Positions 5,766 to 14,014 of a stretch of 35,702 nt of DNA are shown piece after piece; within the stretch, counting starts at the first letter, position 1; each line of letters starts with the position of its first letter. The stretch covers positions 1-35,702 of the forward strand of contig JAFXSH010000134.1 of NCBI GenBank assembly GCA_017525805.1, read 5' to 3'. The notes beneath the pieces were generated by a model, which saw only the letters and a program-made list of their open reading frames with translations, ran no database searches and was not told where the DNA came from. The DNA is from Clostridia bacterium. Lineage in GTDB: Bacteria > Bacillota_A > Clostridia > Christensenellales > Aristaeellaceae. A program made the position numbers and the translations under genes.

Positions 5766-8363
5766 TTACAATTTCATGGCCTTTTCTTTCAGCAAAAACA
5801 GCTTGTTCAGCGCGTCGATGGGGGTCATGGCCATCACATCCAGGGCGCGGACTTCCTCGATGAACTCCGTTTTCTGGTACTCCATCAAATCTACTTGCTC
5901 GTTCTTCTTTTTGTGGCCCGCGCCCAAAATGTTCTGGCCGATGGTGTTCTGGTTCACGTTGTTGACTTCGAGCCTTGCCATGATCTCCTGGGCCCGCGCC
6001 ACCACGGGCCGGGGCACGCCCGCCAGGTGCGCCACGTACACGCCGAAGCTCTTGTCCGCGCCGCCGGGCACGATCTTGCGCAGGAAGATCACTTCCTCCC
6101 CGTGCTCCTTGACCGACACGCAGAAGTTGTTGACTCCCTCCAAATGCCCTTCCAGCTCGGACAGTTCGTGGTAGTGGGTGGCGAACAGGGTCTTGGCCCC
6201 GGACTTTTTCTGGTCGGCTAAGTATTCCACCGCCGCCCAGGCGATGGAAAGGCCGTCGAAGGTGGAGGTGCCGCGCCCGATCTCGTCCAGAATCACCAGG
6301 GATTTGCTGGTGGCGTTGCGCAGGATATAGGCCATTTCGCTCATTTCCACCATGAAGGTGCTCTGGCCCGTGGCCAAATCGTCCGACGCGCCCACCCGGG
6401 TGTACACTCCGTCCACCAAAGAAATATCCGCTTCCCGGGCGGGCACGAAGGAGCCCATGTGGGCCATCAAGGTAATCAAAGCCACCTGCCGCATATAGGT
6501 GCTTTTGCCCGCCATGTTGGGGCCGGTGATGATCTGCACCCGGTGCTCCTGGGTGTCCAAATAGGTGTCGTTGGGCACAAATTCCATGTCCGGCAGGGTG
6601 TTTTCCACCACGGGATGGCGGCCGTCCTTGATATCGATGACGCCGTCCTCGTTGATCCGGGGCCGGGTGTAGTGGTTGAGCAGGGCCACACGGGCCAGGG
6701 ACAAAAGGGCATCCAAAGTCTTATACGCTAAGGCGGTGGACTGCAAACGGCCCATGTTGGCGCTGATCTCGTCTCGGATCTGGTCGAACAGGGTCATTTC
6801 CAGCTTGGCGGCCTGCTCCTGGGCGCCGGTCACCTTGCTTTCGATCTCCTGCAATTCGTCGGTGGTGAAGCGCTCGCTGTTGGCCAGGGTCTGGCGGCGG
6901 CGGTAGCGCAGAGGCACCAGGGAATAATTGGACTTGGTCACTTCGATGTAATAGCCGAACACCCGGTTGTACTGGATGCGCAGGTTCTTGATGCCCGTTT
7001 CTTCCCGTTCCTTGGCTTCCAGATCCAAAATCCACTGCTTGCCCTCGGTGGAGGCCCGGCGCAGCTCGTCCAGCTGTTCATTGTACCCGGCGCGGATGAA
7101 ATTGCCGTCGGACAGTTGCAGCGGCGCGTCAGGGGAAATGCCCCGGCGCAGAAGGTCGGTGAGCTCCGGCAGGGGATCCAGCAGGTCCTTAAAGAAGGAA
7201 ACCGCGTCTCCAGGCACGTTGCCCAGCAGCGTGATGATTTCCGGGGCCTTTTCCAGGGAGCGCAAAAGGCTCAAACAGTCCCGGGCGTTTAACGTATGGT
7301 AGGACACTTTGGACAGCAGCCGTTCCATATCGTACACCTGGGAAAGCTGGTCCCGCAGGTTTTGGGAAAGCACGTGCTGGCTGTAAAACGCCTCCACGGC
7401 GGAGAGCCGGGCTTCGATTTTCTCCCTGCTCAAAAGGGGCTTTTCCACCCAGGAACGCAGAAGCCGCCCGCCCATGGCGGTGACGGTTTCATCTAAAATG
7501 GACAGCAGCGACCCCTTGGCGCTGCGGCTTCGGATGGTTTCGGTCAGCTCCAAATTCCGGCGGGTGGATGCGTCCAGGGGCATCACGTCGCCCTTTTCGA
7601 TCACCCGCAGGGAGGAAATATGCTGGAGGGAATTTTTCTGGGTTTCGCTTAAGTACCGCATGAGCGCCCCGGCGGCCTGGGCGGCCACGGAAAGGGAAGC
7701 GTCCAGGCCCAAAGCGATCAGGGAAGAAACGCCAAAATGGGAAAGCAGCGTTTCCTTGGCGTTCTGGCTCTGGTACGCGGCGGCGGCGTAATTGCGGCAC
7801 ACGATGGACGCGCCTGGCTGGACCGTTTCCGGGTTGTTGGTGATGATCTCGCCGGGGGTCAGGGCGTCTAAGGCCGCTTTCAGGGCGGCGGGGGTATTTT
7901 CCATCTGCTGTACGTAAAATTCTCCCGTGGACACGTCGCAGGCCGCCACGCCGCAGCGTTTGCCGTTCACGCACACGGAGCACAGGAAATTGTTCCGCTT
8001 TTCCCCGATAACGGAAGAATCGGTGAGGGTGCCCGCCGTGACGATGCGAATGATGTCCCGGTCTACCAGGCCTTTGGCAAGCGCTGGATCCTGCATCTGC
8101 TCCCCGATGGCCACCCGATAGCCCCGTTCCACCAGCCGGGCCACGTAGGTGTCCACGGCGTGGTAAGGAACGCCGCACATGGGGGCGCGCTCCTGGAGGC
8201 CGCAGTCCTTGCCCGTCAGGGTCAGTTCCAGTTCCCGGCTGGCGGTGAGGGCGTCCTCAAAGAACATTTCGTAAAAATCGCCCACCCGGAAAAAAAGCAG
8301 GGTGTCCGGGTTCTGTTCTTTCAGGCGCATGTATTGCTGCATCATGGGGGAGAGGGTAGCCAT
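5766..8363 (-). CDS. mutS: DNA mismatch repair protein MutS
   Basis: Recognises mismatches and small loops and signals to MutL. At 865 aa it is a full-length MutS1. The mismatch-wedging Phe-x-Glu motif is present as GDFYEMF (Phe30, Glu32). The ATPase domain carries GPNMAGKSTYMRQ near residue 615, DEIGRGTSTFDG near 694 (Walker B and D-loop) and ATHYHEL. The C-terminal helix-turn-helix tail is present. GGAG lies about nine bases before ATG 8363. The upstream neighbour is a PAP2 phosphatase. Downstream, the DUF3791-DUF3990 cassette starts seven bases after the stop, instead of mutL. Confidence 0.98.
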   Translation of the reverse strand: MATLSPMMQQYMRLKEQNPDTLLFFRVGDFYEMFFEDALTASRELELTLTGKDCGLQERAPMCGVPYHAVDTYVARLVERGYRVAIGEQMQDPALAKGLVDRDIIRIVTAGTLTDSSVIGEKRNNFLCSVCVNGKRCGVAACDVSTGEFYVQQMENTPAALKAALDALTPGEIITNNPETVQPGASIVCRNYAAAAYQSQNAKETLLSHFGVSSLIALGLDASLSVAAQAAGALMRYLSETQKNSLQHISSLRVIEKGDVMPLDASTRRNLELTETIRSRSAKGSLLSILDETVTAMGGRLLRSWVEKPLLSREKIEARLSAVEAFYSQHVLSQNLRDQLSQVYDMERLLSKVSYHTLNARDCLSLLRSLEKAPEIITLLGNVPGDAVSFFKDLLDPLPELTDLLRRGISPDAPLQLSDGNFIRAGYNEQLDELRRASTEGKQWILDLEAKEREETGIKNLRIQYNRVFGYYIEVTKSNYSLVPLRYRRRQTLANSERFTTDELQEIESKVTGAQEQAAKLEMTLFDQIRDEISANMGRLQSTALAYKTLDALLSLARVALLNHYTRPRINEDGVIDIKDGRHPVVENTLPDMEFVPNDTYLDTQEHRVQIITGPNMAGKSTYMRQVALITLMAHMGSFVPAREADISLVDGVYTRVGASDDLATGQSTFMVEMSEMAYILRNATSKSLVILDEIGRGTSTFDGLSIAWAAVEYLADQKKSGAKTLFATHYHELSELEGHLEGVNNFCVSVKEHGEEVIFLRKIVPGGADKSFGVYVAHLAGVPRPVVARAQEIMARLEVNNVNQNTIGQNILGAGHKKKNEQVDLMEYQKTEFIEEVRALDVMAMTPIDALNKLFLLKEKAMKL

Positions 8364-8404
8364 AGCGGTGATGCTCCTTTTTCTATTGCTTGCTCATGTG
8401 TTTT

Positions 8405-9343
8405 TTAGTTCTTGGCATTTTTCCACAGTCTGCCCGTATACCGGAACGTCATGGGATAAATGCCGAAGAGGACGAAAGCGGTGACGACGTAGCGTAGGCC
8501 CCGCACGATGAGGGAGGCGAAGGAGGCGCTGTTCAGGAAATCCTTGGGGAAGGGCAGCTTGAGCAGAGAGTTCAGCGCGAAGAAGACCAGCGCGCCGCCC
8601 ACGGCCCGCAGGACGCAGCGGAAAATGTTGGACGTATTTTCAAAGCGTACTTTCTTCTGCTCGAACAGGTCCCCCGCCATGAAGCCGATCATCAGGCCCA
8701 TGCTGGTGAAGTAATCGGCGCTTTTGCAGTAGAAAAGGCCCGGAATGGCCGTGAGCAGCAGCACCCCATAAAACGCCAGTTCATTTTTGACGGCTTTCCG
8801 CAGGAGGGATACCACGCAGATGCTCAGGCAGCCCAGGGCCCATCCCGCCAGCACGTCGGTGGGATAGTGGGCGCCGACGACGACGCGGGAAAAGCCCACC
8901 AGCAGGGGCAGGATCAGCGCAAAGCACGCCATCCACCGCTTCTTCAGCTGCGTGGCAATGGAGGTGTACACGGTCACGGCGTTGGTGGAATGGCCGCTGG
9001 GGAAGGAAAAGCCCTGGGCGGCGATGTCGTTTGCGTCGGCGCTCTTGTCCACCACCCGCAGGATTTTGATCCCTTCGTGGTCGAAATAAGGGCGGCGGCG
9101 CAGGAACACATTCTTGATCATGGGGTTCCAGATCAGGCCCATCAGCACGTTGACGCCCACGGTTTTGCCCATTTTTTTATCAAAGCCCCAGTACAGGAGG
9201 CCCAGAATCAGCACCAGCAGCAGTTCTTCCCCAAAGGCGGAAAAGAAGGAGATCACCGAAATGAATCCGTCGCCCAGGTTCGTTTGCAGCCATTCCATCA
9301 GGCTGACTTCCCAATCAAATGCGAAGCTGTTTCCCGTCAACAT
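8405..9343 (-). CDS. PAP2-family membrane phosphatase
   Basis: 312 aa integral membrane protein with about seven hydrophobic segments. The three parts of the PAP2 phosphatase signature are present: K(x)6RP as KNVFLRRRP (Lys77, Arg84-Pro85), PSGH (residues 115-118) and SRVVVGAHYPTDV near 150-162. Such enzymes dephosphorylate lipid substrates such as undecaprenyl diphosphate or phosphatidic acid. The substrate cannot be told from sequence. The C-terminal third (about residue 200 onward) is extra hydrophobic sequence beyond the minimal PAP2 core. Position between a ylbF-like gene and mutS does not indicate function. Confidence 0.88.
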   Translation of the reverse strand: MLTGNSFAFDWEVSLMEWLQTNLGDGFISVISFFSAFGEELLLVLILGLLYWGFDKKMGKTVGVNVLMGLIWNPMIKNVFLRRRPYFDHEGIKILRVVDKSADANDIAAQGFSFPSGHSTNAVTVYTSIATQLKKRWMACFALILPLLVGFSRVVVGAHYPTDVLAGWALGCLSICVVSLLRKAVKNELAFYGVLLLTAIPGLFYCKSADYFTSMGLMIGFMAGDLFEQKKVRFENTSNIFRCVLRAVGGALVFFALNSLLKLPFPKDFLNSASFASLIVRGLRYVVTAFVLFGIYPMTFRYTGRLWKNAKN

Positions 9344-9396
9344 GTATCATCATCCCTTTTGTATCATCTGTTTTTGTCCTGAACCGGCGTTTTTCG

Positions 9397-9792
9397 TCAG
9401 CCGCACCCGCCGCAGGCGGCGCAGTTGCCGCTGCATCCGCTCTGACTGCCGCCCGGATTCAATACGCTGGAAAGCTCGGCGTTCACCTGGCCCATCATAT
9501 CGGAAAACTGCTTCCGGGCGGCCTGAAGGGCCTGATACATGGGCATGGCTTTGATTTGCTGCTGCACTTCCTCCAGTTCCCGCGCCAAAGCGTCCATCTG
9601 GTCGAAGTCCGGTTCCTTTTTCAGGGTGATTTCCTCGATGTCCCGATGGATGCCGTCGTACTTTTTGAACAGTTCCTGCAATGCCTCGTCCTGCCCTGCC
9701 GCGTCCTCCGTGGCGCGCATGGCGATGTATTCCGGGGACTGAGCGATCACGCCCGCCAATTCCTTGGATTTTTCAATGACTGCCTGACTCAT
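9397..9792 (-). CDS. YlbF/YmcA-family protein with Cys-rich tail
   Basis: 131 aa, soluble and strongly helical, matching the Com_YlbF family (PF06133): an N-terminal AxxIAxSPEY-like helix and a long glutamate/lysine helical hairpin. In Bacillus subtilis YlbF and YmcA form the Ric complex with YaaT, which carries [4Fe-4S] clusters and affects mRNA maturation by RNase Y, sporulation and competence. The last 12 residues hold four cysteines (120, 124, 127, 130; C-x3-C-x2-C-x2-C), a plausible cluster or metal site. In B. subtilis ymcA also lies between miaB and mutS, so its position here is conserved synteny. GGAG precedes ATG 9792. Confidence 0.85.
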   Translation of the reverse strand: MSQAVIEKSKELAGVIAQSPEYIAMRATEDAAGQDEALQELFKKYDGIHRDIEEITLKKEPDFDQMDALARELEEVQQQIKAMPMYQALQAARKQFSDMMGQVNAELSSVLNPGGSQSGCSGNCAACGGCG

Positions 9793-9825
9793 GACGTTTC
9801 TCCTTTTCTTGATTGATGTGTGCCA

Positions 9826-10326
9826 TTAGCGATGAACTTCAAGCGCGTCGATATGCCGTTTTATTTCTTTCACGGTTTCGCGGACGCTTTTGCCGTCCGT
9901 ATCAATGACGGTATCTCCCGGATACGGCGGCAGGTGAAGCCAATAGTAATTCGTTTCGCCCGGATCGCCGCGTTTGTCGTGTCGTTTTTTCAGGGTTTCC
10001 TCGGAACAGGTCAGCGTAAAGCCAACGATGGCGTAATCCTTAGCCGTGATCCCCTTTAATATCCCCTCGCGGATTCGGGCGTCCGTCAGCACGACGGAGG
10101 TGAAAAACACGTATTCAAAATCCGAATCCAAATAGTTGGACAGGATAAACGACATGGCTTTGTCCCCGTTGCGCAGCCGACTGTCCGTTACGGAGAACGG
10201 ATGAACGCACCAGCACCAATCTCCGTCCAGATAGGCGCTGTTTTGATAGCTTTCAAACAGTCTGGTGCCTACAGCCGTCTTCCCCACACAGGGCGACCCG
10301 CTGATGAGGATCAACTTTTTCTGCAC
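9826..10326 (-). CDS. P-loop nucleotide-kinase-like protein
   Basis: 166 aa. The Walker A GSPCVGKT is at residues 10-17, with a hydrophobic first strand (KLILIS). A DGDWCWCVHPF segment then resembles the acceptor-binding part of small kinases, and a helical lid-like region KKRHDKRGDPGE follows near residue 115. The C-terminus, PPYPGDTVIDTDGKSVRETV, is typical of AAA_33/shikimate-kinase-like small-molecule kinases. The substrate is unknown. It sits between a GNAT gene and a ylbF-like gene. Together with the GNAT it forms an accessory pair inserted between miaB and the ylbF homologue. The kinase fold is well supported and the function is not. Confidence 0.75.
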   Translation of the reverse strand: MQKKLILISGSPCVGKTAVGTRLFESYQNSAYLDGDWCWCVHPFSVTDSRLRNGDKAMSFILSNYLDSDFEYVFFTSVVLTDARIREGILKGITAKDYAIVGFTLTCSEETLKKRHDKRGDPGETNYYWLHLPPYPGDTVIDTDGKSVRETVKEIKRHIDALEVHR

Positions 10327-10341
10327 GGCGCGCCACCTCCT

Positions 10342-10824
10342 TTACGGGGTGAATCGGAACAGCGGATCGCCGTTGTCTTCTGTGCCGTACTGTGTCATGC
10401 CGCCTTTTTCCATGGCCCTGCGGGAAGCGATGTTGTCTTTGGCGCATCCCCCGTGAACGCCCGGAAGGGAAAATTCCTCCGCCGCGACGCGCAACAGCTC
10501 TTTCACGCATTGCGTTCCATAGCCCTTATGGCGGTATGCTTCGTCTAGCAGGATGAAGACCTCCGGCTCTGTGCGGCATCTGCTGCCATCCAGGCCGCAC
10601 CAGCCCATGATGGTGCGGGGAGCGTCCTTCCCGCAGACCGCGAGGCACAGGTGATAAACGCAGCCCTTGGTATTCCGGGCATAATTGCCTCGCATGGAAG
10701 CGATTGCCTCCCGGGCTTCCGGTTCGGAAACTGGACGGTGATCGGAGGGCCACGTCCGGGCGACCTCGGCTAAATCGTCCTCCGTGACAAAATGAAGAAT
10801 CAGTTTTTCTGTTTGATAATCCAC
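10342..10824 (-). CDS. GNAT acetyltransferase (RimJ/RimL type)
   Basis: About 160 aa. It starts with the TEKLIL strand typical of Acetyltransf_3 proteins. The acetyl-CoA loop is present as YRHKGYGTQ near residue 105 (the Q/RxxGxG/A motif), followed by NIASRRAMEKGGM, the conserved helix-turn of RimL-like enzymes. The acceptor is unknown. The long form could start at TTG 10839 or ATG 10830, but AGGGGG lies directly before that ATG and six bases before a GTG at 10824, so I prefer GTG 10824. It starts about 20 bases after miaB. Confidence 0.8.
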   Translation of the reverse strand: MDYQTEKLILHFVTEDDLAEVARTWPSDHRPVSEPEAREAIASMRGNYARNTKGCVYHLCLAVCGKDAPRTIMGWCGLDGSRCRTEPEVFILLDEAYRHKGYGTQCVKELLRVAAEEFSLPGVHGGCAKDNIASRRAMEKGGMTQYGTEDNGDPLFRFTP

Positions 10825-10843
10825 AGGCATCCCCCTCAAAGAA

Positions 10844-12253
10844 TTACGCTTCTTCGATCTGCCCTTTCAGGGTAGTTTTGCTGGCGGCGGTGATCTTCAC
10901 CGGCACGATTTTGCCCACCAAATCGGGGCTGCCTTCAAAATTGACGCTGATGTTCCGGGAGGTTTTGCCGGTGATCTGGTTTTCGTTTCGCTTGGACGCG
11001 CCGGTGACTAAAACGGATTCCGTTTTCCCGATCATTTCCGAAAAGCGCTTCTGGGTCATTTCCTCCTGGAGGGCGATCAGGCGTTCGATGCGCTCGGTGG
11101 CAAGGGCCGGGTCGATACGGCCCGGCATGTCGGCGGCCCGGGTGCCCGTGCGGGGGGAATAGATGAAGGTGAAGGCGCTGTCGTACTGAACGGTACGCAC
11201 TAAATCCATGGTGTCCTCAAAGTCCGCGTCGGTTTCGCCGGGGAAAGCCACGATGATGTCCGTGGTCAGGCCTACGTCCGGGGCGGCTTTGCGGATTTTT
11301 TCCACCTTTTCCAAATAGCTTTCCCTGGTGTAGCGCCGGTTCATGGCCTGCAAGATCCGGTTGCTGCCGCTTTGCACGGGCAGATGCAAATGGCGGCACA
11401 GGGTGGGGTTTTCCGCCATTTCCTGAATCAGCGCGTCGGACAAATCCTTGGGGTGGCTGGTCATGAAGCGGATGCGGGGGATGCCGGTTTCCGCAACCTT
11501 ATGCAGCAACTGGGGAAAGGTAAGGCCGCCGGGCACGTCGTTGCCGTAGGAATTGACGTTCTGGCCCAGCAGCATGATTTCCTGTACGCCCTGCTTTTGC
11601 AGGCTTTCCACCTCCCGCAGGATGTCGTCCGGGGTACGGCTGCGCTCCCGCCCCCGCACATAGGGCACGATGCAGTAAGAGCAGAAATTGTTGCAGCCGT
11701 ACATGATGGTCACATAGGCCTGGAAATCGCTTTCCCTTCGGATGGGCAGGCCCTCGATCAGGGTGCTTTGCTCCTCCGGCACGGCCACCGTGCGGCGGCG
11801 GGTGGAAGCGGCGCGGTACAGCAATTCAGGCAGTTGGTAAATGTTCCCGGTACCGAAGGCCACGTCCACGAAGGGATACTGGCGCAAAATCTTTTCCGCC
11901 ATGCCCGGTTCCTGCACCATGCAGCCGCAGACCCCGATGAGCATTTCCGGCCGCTCTTTCTTGATTTCCTTGAGCCAGGTCACGTTGCCCAGGGCCTTGC
12001 GCTCGGCGTTGTCCCGGATGCAGCAGGTGTTGTGCAGAACGAAGTCCGCTTCCTCCCGAGTGGGGGCGGCGGTCAGGCCCATGTCTTCCAGCATGCCCGC
12101 TAACTTTTCCGAATCGTGGGCGTTCATCTGGCAGCCGTAGGTGACGATGTGGTAAGTCTGGGGCCGGTCGGCAAGCGCCTGAAATTCTTTGGCAAACTGC
12201 CGCTGGGCCGCCATTTCTTCCGGCGTGACCCGGACGGTGGTTTCTTGTTTCAT
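10844..12253 (-). CDS. miaB: tRNA-2-methylthio-N6-dimethylallyladenosine synthase
   Basis: A radical-SAM methylthiotransferase that converts i6A37 to ms2i6A37 in tRNA, acting after MiaA (also in this window). 469 aa. The N-terminal UPF0004 domain carries three cluster cysteines (YGCQMN near residue 40, then NTCC and VCGCM). The radical-SAM motif CNNFCSYC lies near residue 188 and is followed by PYVRGRERSR, diagnostic for MiaB rather than MtaB or RimO. A C-terminal TRAM domain ends the protein. A charged N-terminal extension of about 30 residues precedes the domain. GAGGAAG lies before ATG 12253. It begins 11 bases after the RNase G gene. Confidence 0.97.
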   Translation of the reverse strand: MKQETTVRVTPEEMAAQRQFAKEFQALADRPQTYHIVTYGCQMNAHDSEKLAGMLEDMGLTAAPTREEADFVLHNTCCIRDNAERKALGNVTWLKEIKKERPEMLIGVCGCMVQEPGMAEKILRQYPFVDVAFGTGNIYQLPELLYRAASTRRRTVAVPEEQSTLIEGLPIRRESDFQAYVTIMYGCNNFCSYCIVPYVRGRERSRTPDDILREVESLQKQGVQEIMLLGQNVNSYGNDVPGGLTFPQLLHKVAETGIPRIRFMTSHPKDLSDALIQEMAENPTLCRHLHLPVQSGSNRILQAMNRRYTRESYLEKVEKIRKAAPDVGLTTDIIVAFPGETDADFEDTMDLVRTVQYDSAFTFIYSPRTGTRAADMPGRIDPALATERIERLIALQEEMTQKRFSEMIGKTESVLVTGASKRNENQITGKTSRNISVNFEGSPDLVGKIVPVKITAASKTTLKGQIEEA

Positions 12254-12264
12254 GGTTCTTCCTC

Positions 12265-13341
12265 TTAATTCTTTTTTCTCGTCATTTCCATCAGCCCCAA
12301 GGTGGTGAACCCGTGCACCACGGCCTTGACGGGATCGTCCCGCAGGGCGTCTTCCAGGGCCTTCTGCACGGCGGCGCGGCTTTCCTCGTGTTCCATATCC
12401 ACAAAGTCGATGATCACGATGCCGCCGATATTCCGCAGGCGCAGGATGCGGGCGGCTTCCTGGGCCGCTTCCACGTTGAGCTTTACAAAGGTGTTTTCCG
12501 TGCCGGTTTTATTACCGGTAAACTTGCCGCTGTTCACGTCAATCACCGTGAGAGCTTCCGTCTTATCGATGACCAGATACCCGCCGCAGTCCAGCCACAC
12601 CTTGCGCTGCATGGATTTTTCCAGCTTCGCCCGCACGCTGTACAGATCGAAGGGGTTTTCGCAGGGGCGCACGGGGAGGGGCAGGGGCGGCAGGGCTTCC
12701 GGGGCGTTGGTCAGGATCTCGGAGATTTCCCCGTGCTCGTCCCGCAGGAGCCGGGAAAGCGCGTCCTCCCGGCCTTTCAGCAGGCAGGGGGCCTGAGCCG
12801 TTTTCTGCTTTTCCTGGATTTCATGCCAGGCGGCGGATAAAGCGTCAATGTCGGCGGCTATGTCCGTTTCGGTCGCGTCGGCGCTTTCCGTGCGCATGAC
12901 CAGCCCCATGCCCGCCGGGGCGACGCGCTCCGCCGTCTGCCGCAGCCGGGCCCGTTCCTCTTCCGCTGTGATCTTCTGGGAAACGGCGAAGCGGGGAGTA
13001 AATGGCGTCAGGATCGCATACCGCCCGGCCAGGGCGATATCGGCGGTGAGATAGGGCGCTTTCTCCCCGATGGGCGGCTTTTTCACCTGCACCAGCAGCT
13101 TGTCCCCGGAGCGGGGCCTTTTCTTACACTCGGAAAAAGGCAGGAACCCCATCTGATCTTTGGTAAGGCGCACGAAGCAGGCTTCCATGCCTTTTACAAT
13201 GCGGTCCACTATGCCGAAATACACCTGCTCGGTTTCGACGCCGCCCCCCGCGTCCTGGAAAAAGGCCAGCAGGCGCTTACCGTCCAGCAGGGCGATTTCA
13301 CGTTTTCCATCCCGGACTTCCACTAAAATTTGTTTGCTCAT
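12265..13341 (-). CDS. rng: Ribonuclease E/G family protein, short form
   Basis: 358 aa. An S1-like RNA-binding segment occupies about residues 35-110, with YFGIVDRIVKGMEACFV. The catalytic DNase I-like domain follows, with both magnesium-ligand aspartates in place: IDVNSG (Asp268) and IIDFVD (Asp312). Family members cut single-stranded A/U-rich RNA and help mature 16S rRNA. The protein stops at LGLMEMTRKKN, just before the position where RNase E/G normally continues with the zinc-link cysteines (CPxCxG) needed for tetramer formation. No frameshift remnant is seen before miaB. Its ATG overlaps the DUF2344 stop by four bases. This gene order after TIGR03960-DUF2344 is common in Clostridia. Confidence 0.92.
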   Translation of the reverse strand: MSKQILVEVRDGKREIALLDGKRLLAFFQDAGGGVETEQVYFGIVDRIVKGMEACFVRLTKDQMGFLPFSECKKRPRSGDKLLVQVKKPPIGEKAPYLTADIALAGRYAILTPFTPRFAVSQKITAEEERARLRQTAERVAPAGMGLVMRTESADATETDIAADIDALSAAWHEIQEKQKTAQAPCLLKGREDALSRLLRDEHGEISEILTNAPEALPPLPLPVRPCENPFDLYSVRAKLEKSMQRKVWLDCGGYLVIDKTEALTVIDVNSGKFTGNKTGTENTFVKLNVEAAQEAARILRLRNIGGIVIIDFVDMEHEESRAAVQKALEDALRDDPVKAVVHGFTTLGLMEMTRKKN

Positions 13342-14000
13342 AGGCTTTCCAGAGGCACCAGCGCCCCATCCTTTTCACCCAATAACTGGGTGCGGGTGAT
13401 CAGCGCCCGGGGCCGCTCCGTTCCGGCAAATTCAAACAGGGAGGAAAGCAGCAGGTCCGGCTTGCAGGTGGCCTGCTCGCACAGGGCCAGCACCATGGTG
13501 AGGGTGTTCCCGTTCAGGCTCAGGCCATAGATCATGGGCCGCAGGTCGCAGGGCTTCATGCCCGTTTTGGTCTTGCGGACGGCGGGGATTTCCTTCTGCG
13601 CCAAGAATTTTCCCACCGTTTCCGAAAAGCCCTCCGGCACGGTTTCCAAGTCCGCCTGGTAGATGGCGGCGGAGAGCAGCGCCATGGGGGCGGGGTGCCG
13701 GTCGTCCACGGGCTGGACGGAAAGCGCCGGCAGATCGGGCGGCAGGGCGGCGGAGAGCTTTGCAAGGAACGCTTCCCCCGTCATTTCTCCCTCAATGGGC
13801 ACCTCCATGATCTCCCGCTTCCCCGGCATGCCCACGGACAGGGGCGCGGCAAAGGTGAGCAGGATGTGGGGATTGAACCCCTGGGAATAGCGCAGCGGCA
13901 GCCCGCTCCGCCGCAAGGCCCGCTGCATGGCCCGCATCAGGTCCAAATGTCCGATGTGGCGCAGGCGGGGAGCCTTTTCAAATACGACGATCATCTTCAT
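13338..14000 (-). CDS. TIGR03936 / DUF2344 radical-SAM-linked protein
   Basis: 220 aa. MIVVFEKAPRLRHIGHLDLMR, in pieces, with LPLRYSQGFNPHILLTFA and PLSVGM is the signature of DUF2344 (TIGR03936). The protein is encoded next to, and sometimes fused with, the TIGR03960 radical-SAM protein. The pair is widespread in Firmicutes and Actinobacteria, and its biochemical role is not known to me. I start at ATG 14000 because GGGGGG lies nine to ten bases upstream and earlier in-frame sequence lies within the upstream gene. Spacing to the upstream gene is 14 bases, and the downstream end overlaps the rng start as ATGA. Confidence 0.92.
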   Translation of the reverse strand: MKMIVVFEKAPRLRHIGHLDLMRAMQRALRRSGLPLRYSQGFNPHILLTFAAPLSVGMPGKREIMEVPIEGEMTGEAFLAKLSAALPPDLPALSVQPVDDRHPAPMALLSAAIYQADLETVPEGFSETVGKFLAQKEIPAVRKTKTGMKPCDLRPMIYGLSLNGNTLTMVLALCEQATCKPDLLLSSLFEFAGTERPRALITRTQLLGEKDGALVPLESL

Positions 14001-14014
14001 AGCGTAAGCCCCCC

